This document shows, piece after piece, positions 61,743 through 64,000 of a DNA stretch of 64,000 nt; position 1 is the stretch's first letter; each line of letters opens with the position of its first letter. Source of the DNA: CAZIOH01 sp964540815 (GTDB lineage Bacteria; Myxococcota_A; Polyangia; Fen-1088); assembly GCA_964540815.1 (NCBI GenBank), contig CAZIOH010000001.1, positions 62,001-126,000 of the forward strand. Reading direction: 5' to 3'. Made by a program: the position numbers and the translations under genes. The notes below the pieces were generated by a model. The model did no database searches, was not told where the DNA came from, and was given only the letters and a program-made list of their open reading frames with translations.

Positions 61743-61900
61743 CCGGGGAGGATGCCGCCAAAAGCCCAGATTTCAAGTTCAGTGGCGCGCGCCACCGCGG
61801 TGGGCTCAGCGCTTGTCACATCTTCGCCAGACCACTTGCTCGACCACGACCGCGGCTTGTCGGACCAGCTTCGTCGTGGGCTCATGTAGACTGGCGCGCC

Positions 61901-64000
61901 GTGCCGGATCGCTGCTCATTGGCCACCGCCCTCGCCGTGCTCGGCTCCTTGTCCGCCACGCTCGGGTGCCTGCCGACGGTGGAGCCACGCTATCCCCAGA
62001 ACGTGGCGTCCGCGCTGGCACGGCATCCGATGCGCACGGTGGAGAGCGAGCATGTGCTGCTCGAGTACCCCGAGTCACGGCGCGAGCTGGCATACCGGGT
62101 CCTGCCGCACGTCGAGGATTGCGCCGCGTACCTCGAGCGCGTCGCCCAGGTGCACAACGACGTGGCCGATCGCAAGTTGACCGTGGTGATGCCCGAGGTT
62201 CCCCTCAACAACGCCTTCGTGTCGGGCGGTGGCGACGGGGAGGATCTCGACGCGGTGGTGCCCTCCTACGACACCTCGGCGGAGTTCGCCCTCGAGCTCG
62301 GGATCCCGCCGTCGCCCGCGGCGATCGCCTGTCACGAGATCACCCACCACGTGCACTTTCTCCAGATGGCCGGGTTCGCCTGGTTCATCAACCAGCTCGG
62401 CGCGGTCTACTCCCCGCAGCTCGGGCTCGATCGCTGGTTCGACGAGGGGCTGGCGGTCTACTACGAGACCAAGCTTCAGCCCGGCATCGGTCGCCTGGCG
62501 TGGCCGTTCTGGCGCGCGACCTTCGCGGCAGGGTACGCCGGCCGCCGCATCGATGGCGGCGCGCTCAGCGAGCTGCAGCGGGATTTCCACGGCGGCAACC
62601 ACTACCTGGTGGGCAGCCACTTCGTGCGGTTCCTGGCCGACCGTTACGGCGAGGACCGGCTCTGGAGGCTCATCCAGGTCCAGGGCCGCTCGATCCTGTT
62701 TCCGCTGCTGGTGAACGTGCGCTTCTGGCAGGCCTACGACAAGAGCCTGTCGACCTTGATAGACGAATTCGCGGAGGCCATGCGGACGGAGCTCGTGGTG
62801 CGGGCGCGGCCGCCAACCCAGCGTCGCCTGCGCCCGGCGGGCGAGGTCGCGCGGTACGCCCGGTCCGCCGACGGCTCCGAGGCCCTGCTGACGTCCGACC
62901 GGGATCACCCGGCCCGCTTGGTGTTGACCCGCTCGGCGGGGCGCTCCGAGCTGGTCCTCGACCTGGTGGACGTGCTGCCCCCGAGGCGGCTCCGCGACGC
63001 CGGGATCCCCGACACCAGCGGCCTCGGCTTCACCGCCGACGGGCGATGGCTGTACTTCGTCGCGGTCGACACCGGCGTTGTCGAGCCCGTCGCGCGCCTC
63101 GTGCGGGTGGAGGTGGAGACCGGCGCCCTGTCGGTGGTCCGGCCGGATCTGGGGGGCACCGGGGGCTCGATCAGCCCGGATGGGGGCCACTTTGCCTTCG
63201 CCCGCGCGGACGGTGATCACCACGATCTCGCGGAGCTGGACCTGCCCTCCGGAGTGGTGCGCCTCCTCGAGGTCGAGGCCCCCGGCACCTTCGTGGCCGA
63301 GCCCCGCTACTCTCCGGACGGCCGGCGCGTGCTGACGTCCTTCTTCGATGGGCAGGCCTTTCGTCTGGCCCTGTTCGATCGCGCATCGGGCCGGCGGCTC
63401 CGGGTGATCGCCACGGTTCCAGGGCCGGTTCACGACGCCGCCTGGGTCGACGACACCCGCATCGTCTACCTCGGCAGCGGCCACGACGACGTCGGCTTCC
63501 AGGTCTTCCTGCACGAGCTCGACACCGGCGCCAACCGCCGACTCACCGACGCACCCTACCTGGCGTTCCAGCCGCGGCCGGTCGGCGCCTCGCTGCGCTT
63601 CTTGAACCGAGAGGGCTGGGGCTGGACGATCGACGAGGTTGCCTTGCCGGCTGCCTTCGCGGCGCCGACGTCGGCAGCGCTCCCGTCACCGTCACCGTCA
63701 CCTGCGGGTGCGGGTGCGGGTGCGCCGGCGGGTGTTGCACCTGCGCCTGCGGATGCGTCGGCGGGTGTTGCCCCGCCGCCGGCGGTGCCTGCGCTCGCCG
63801 AGTCGCCCACCGCCTGGCTCTCGCGGCCGGCGGAGACCGCGGAGACCATGCGGCTCTCGGATCGCCCCTACAGCTCCTGGGAGCGTCTCTTCGCGCCACG
63901 CCTCTATGGACCGACGCTCGCGGTGGTGGGTCGCCAGGACCTGAGCCTCGGGCTCGTGCTGCTGGGCAACGATCGGCTCTCCCTGCACCGCTGGGGGGTC
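61901..64000 (+). CDS. Lipoprotein peptidase MA-like protein with WD40-type propeller (partial)
   Basis: A GTG at 61901 opens a frame that stays open to the end of the window (700 codons). The signal peptide ends in lipobox ATLGC (Cys23). Residues about 40-300 are a peptidase MA-like domain with ACHEITHHVHF (HExxH: His145, Glu146, His149) and WFDEGLAVYYE (third ligand Glu). The next 260 residues have TolB/WD40-like repeats (SADGSEALL, TADGRWLYF, SPDGGHFAF, SPDGRRVL). An Ala/Pro/Gly-rich linker and the start of a beta-rich region (LAVVGRQDLSLGLVLLGNDRLSLHRW), possibly a barrel, follow. The 3' end lies outside. Confidence 0.88.
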   Translation, partial: MPDRCSLATALAVLGSLSATLGCLPTVEPRYPQNVASALARHPMRTVESEHVLLEYPESRRELAYRVLPHVEDCAAYLERVAQVHNDVADRKLTVVMPEVPLNNAFVSGGGDGEDLDAVVPSYDTSAEFALELGIPPSPAAIACHEITHHVHFLQMAGFAWFINQLGAVYSPQLGLDRWFDEGLAVYYETKLQPGIGRLAWPFWRATFAAGYAGRRIDGGALSELQRDFHGGNHYLVGSHFVRFLADRYGEDRLWRLIQVQGRSILFPLLVNVRFWQAYDKSLSTLIDEFAEAMRTELVVRARPPTQRRLRPAGEVARYARSADGSEALLTSDRDHPARLVLTRSAGRSELVLDLVDVLPPRRLRDAGIPDTSGLGFTADGRWLYFVAVDTGVVEPVARLVRVEVETGALSVVRPDLGGTGGSISPDGGHFAFARADGDHHDLAELDLPSGVVRLLEVEAPGTFVAEPRYSPDGRRVLTSFFDGQAFRLALFDRASGRRLRVIATVPGPVHDAAWVDDTRIVYLGSGHDDVGFQVFLHELDTGANRRLTDAPYLAFQPRPVGASLRFLNREGWGWTIDEVALPAAFAAPTSAALPSPSPSPAGAGAGAPAGVAPAPADASAGVAPPPAVPALAESPTAWLSRPAETAETMRLSDRPYSSWERLFAPRLYGPTLAVVGRQDLSLGLVLLGNDRLSLHRWGV

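Noticed and set aside
59314..61776. A single 820-residue ORF spanning GST and GH43 regions.
   Set aside because: Its first 250 residues are an Arg/His/Pro-rich out-of-frame reading of the GST gene; only the part after 61023 is real.
62000..63216. A plus-strand 467-residue Arg-rich ORF from 61813.
   Set aside because: It is a shadow of the peptidase MA-like lipoprotein, whose true frame begins at 61901 and stays open to the end of the window.

Overview
The window is very GC-rich, densely coded DNA that looks like a chromosome segment of a myxobacterium-like bacterium (Myxococcota, probably Polyangia). The grounds are paired DUF1592/DUF1552 genes, many lipoproteins with very long Gly/Ser/Thr-rich linkers after the lipobox, GTG and ATG starts that overlap the preceding stop codon, and several large secreted polysaccharide-active proteins. 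No tRNA, rRNA, CRISPR array, insertion sequence or phage gene was found. The lineage is an inference; nothing in the window fixes it.

Layout: 0.2-4 kb holds secreted lipoproteins (unknown domain, esterase, Kazal/antistasin-like). 4-12.4 kb holds a GT4 glycosyltransferase, a DUF1552/DUF1592 pair, and a polymerase-like and a flippase-like membrane protein of polysaccharide assembly. 12.4-17.6 kb holds a PA14-containing putative glycosidase and a propeller-like lipoprotein. 17.7-30.8 kb, minus strand, is a complete Pel exopolysaccharide operon: small membrane protein, pelA, a pelB split into two genes, pelC, pelD, pelE, pelF, pelG. A further PelA-like glycosidase lipoprotein lies just upstream (31-33 kb). 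33.4-39.5 kb holds an aminotransferase-like protein that has lost its PLP lysine, a CAP-domain lipoprotein and orphan membrane proteins. 39.8-42.7 kb is a decaying patch with two pseudogenes around an intact methylmalonate-semialdehyde dehydrogenase gene. 42.8-47.3 kb is a second DUF1592/DUF1552 module coupled to an SGNH-like lipoprotein. 47.4-50.9 kb, minus strand, is pqqABCDE. 51-53 kb holds an APC-type permease and a 54-residue membrane protein. 53.3-56.5 kb holds an HExxH protein and a hexapeptide-repeat secreted protein behind a sigma-54-like promoter. 56.9-61.7 kb holds a 2-hydroxyacid dehydrogenase, a lipoprotein, a GH43 enzyme and a GST. The last gene, a peptidase MA/propeller lipoprotein, runs off the end of the window.

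How the genes fit together: the pel genes should make, modify and export a cationic galactosamine-rich polysaccharide. PelD, PelE and PelG (inner membrane) drive the PelF synthase; PelA (periplasm) deacetylates and cleaves; PelB and PelC form the exit path. PelD keeps an RxxD motif at the place used by the Pseudomonas protein for cyclic-di-GMP, so control by that messenger is likely. The pqq genes make the quinone cofactor PQQ, but no PQQ-dependent dehydrogenase is in the window.

The most unusual items are the split PelB, the small membrane protein and palindrome at the head of the pel operon, the dead aminotransferase fused to a membrane anchor, the HExxH protein beside a hexapeptide-repeat protein, and a GH43 gene whose only plausible start is a CTG overlapping the preceding stop.
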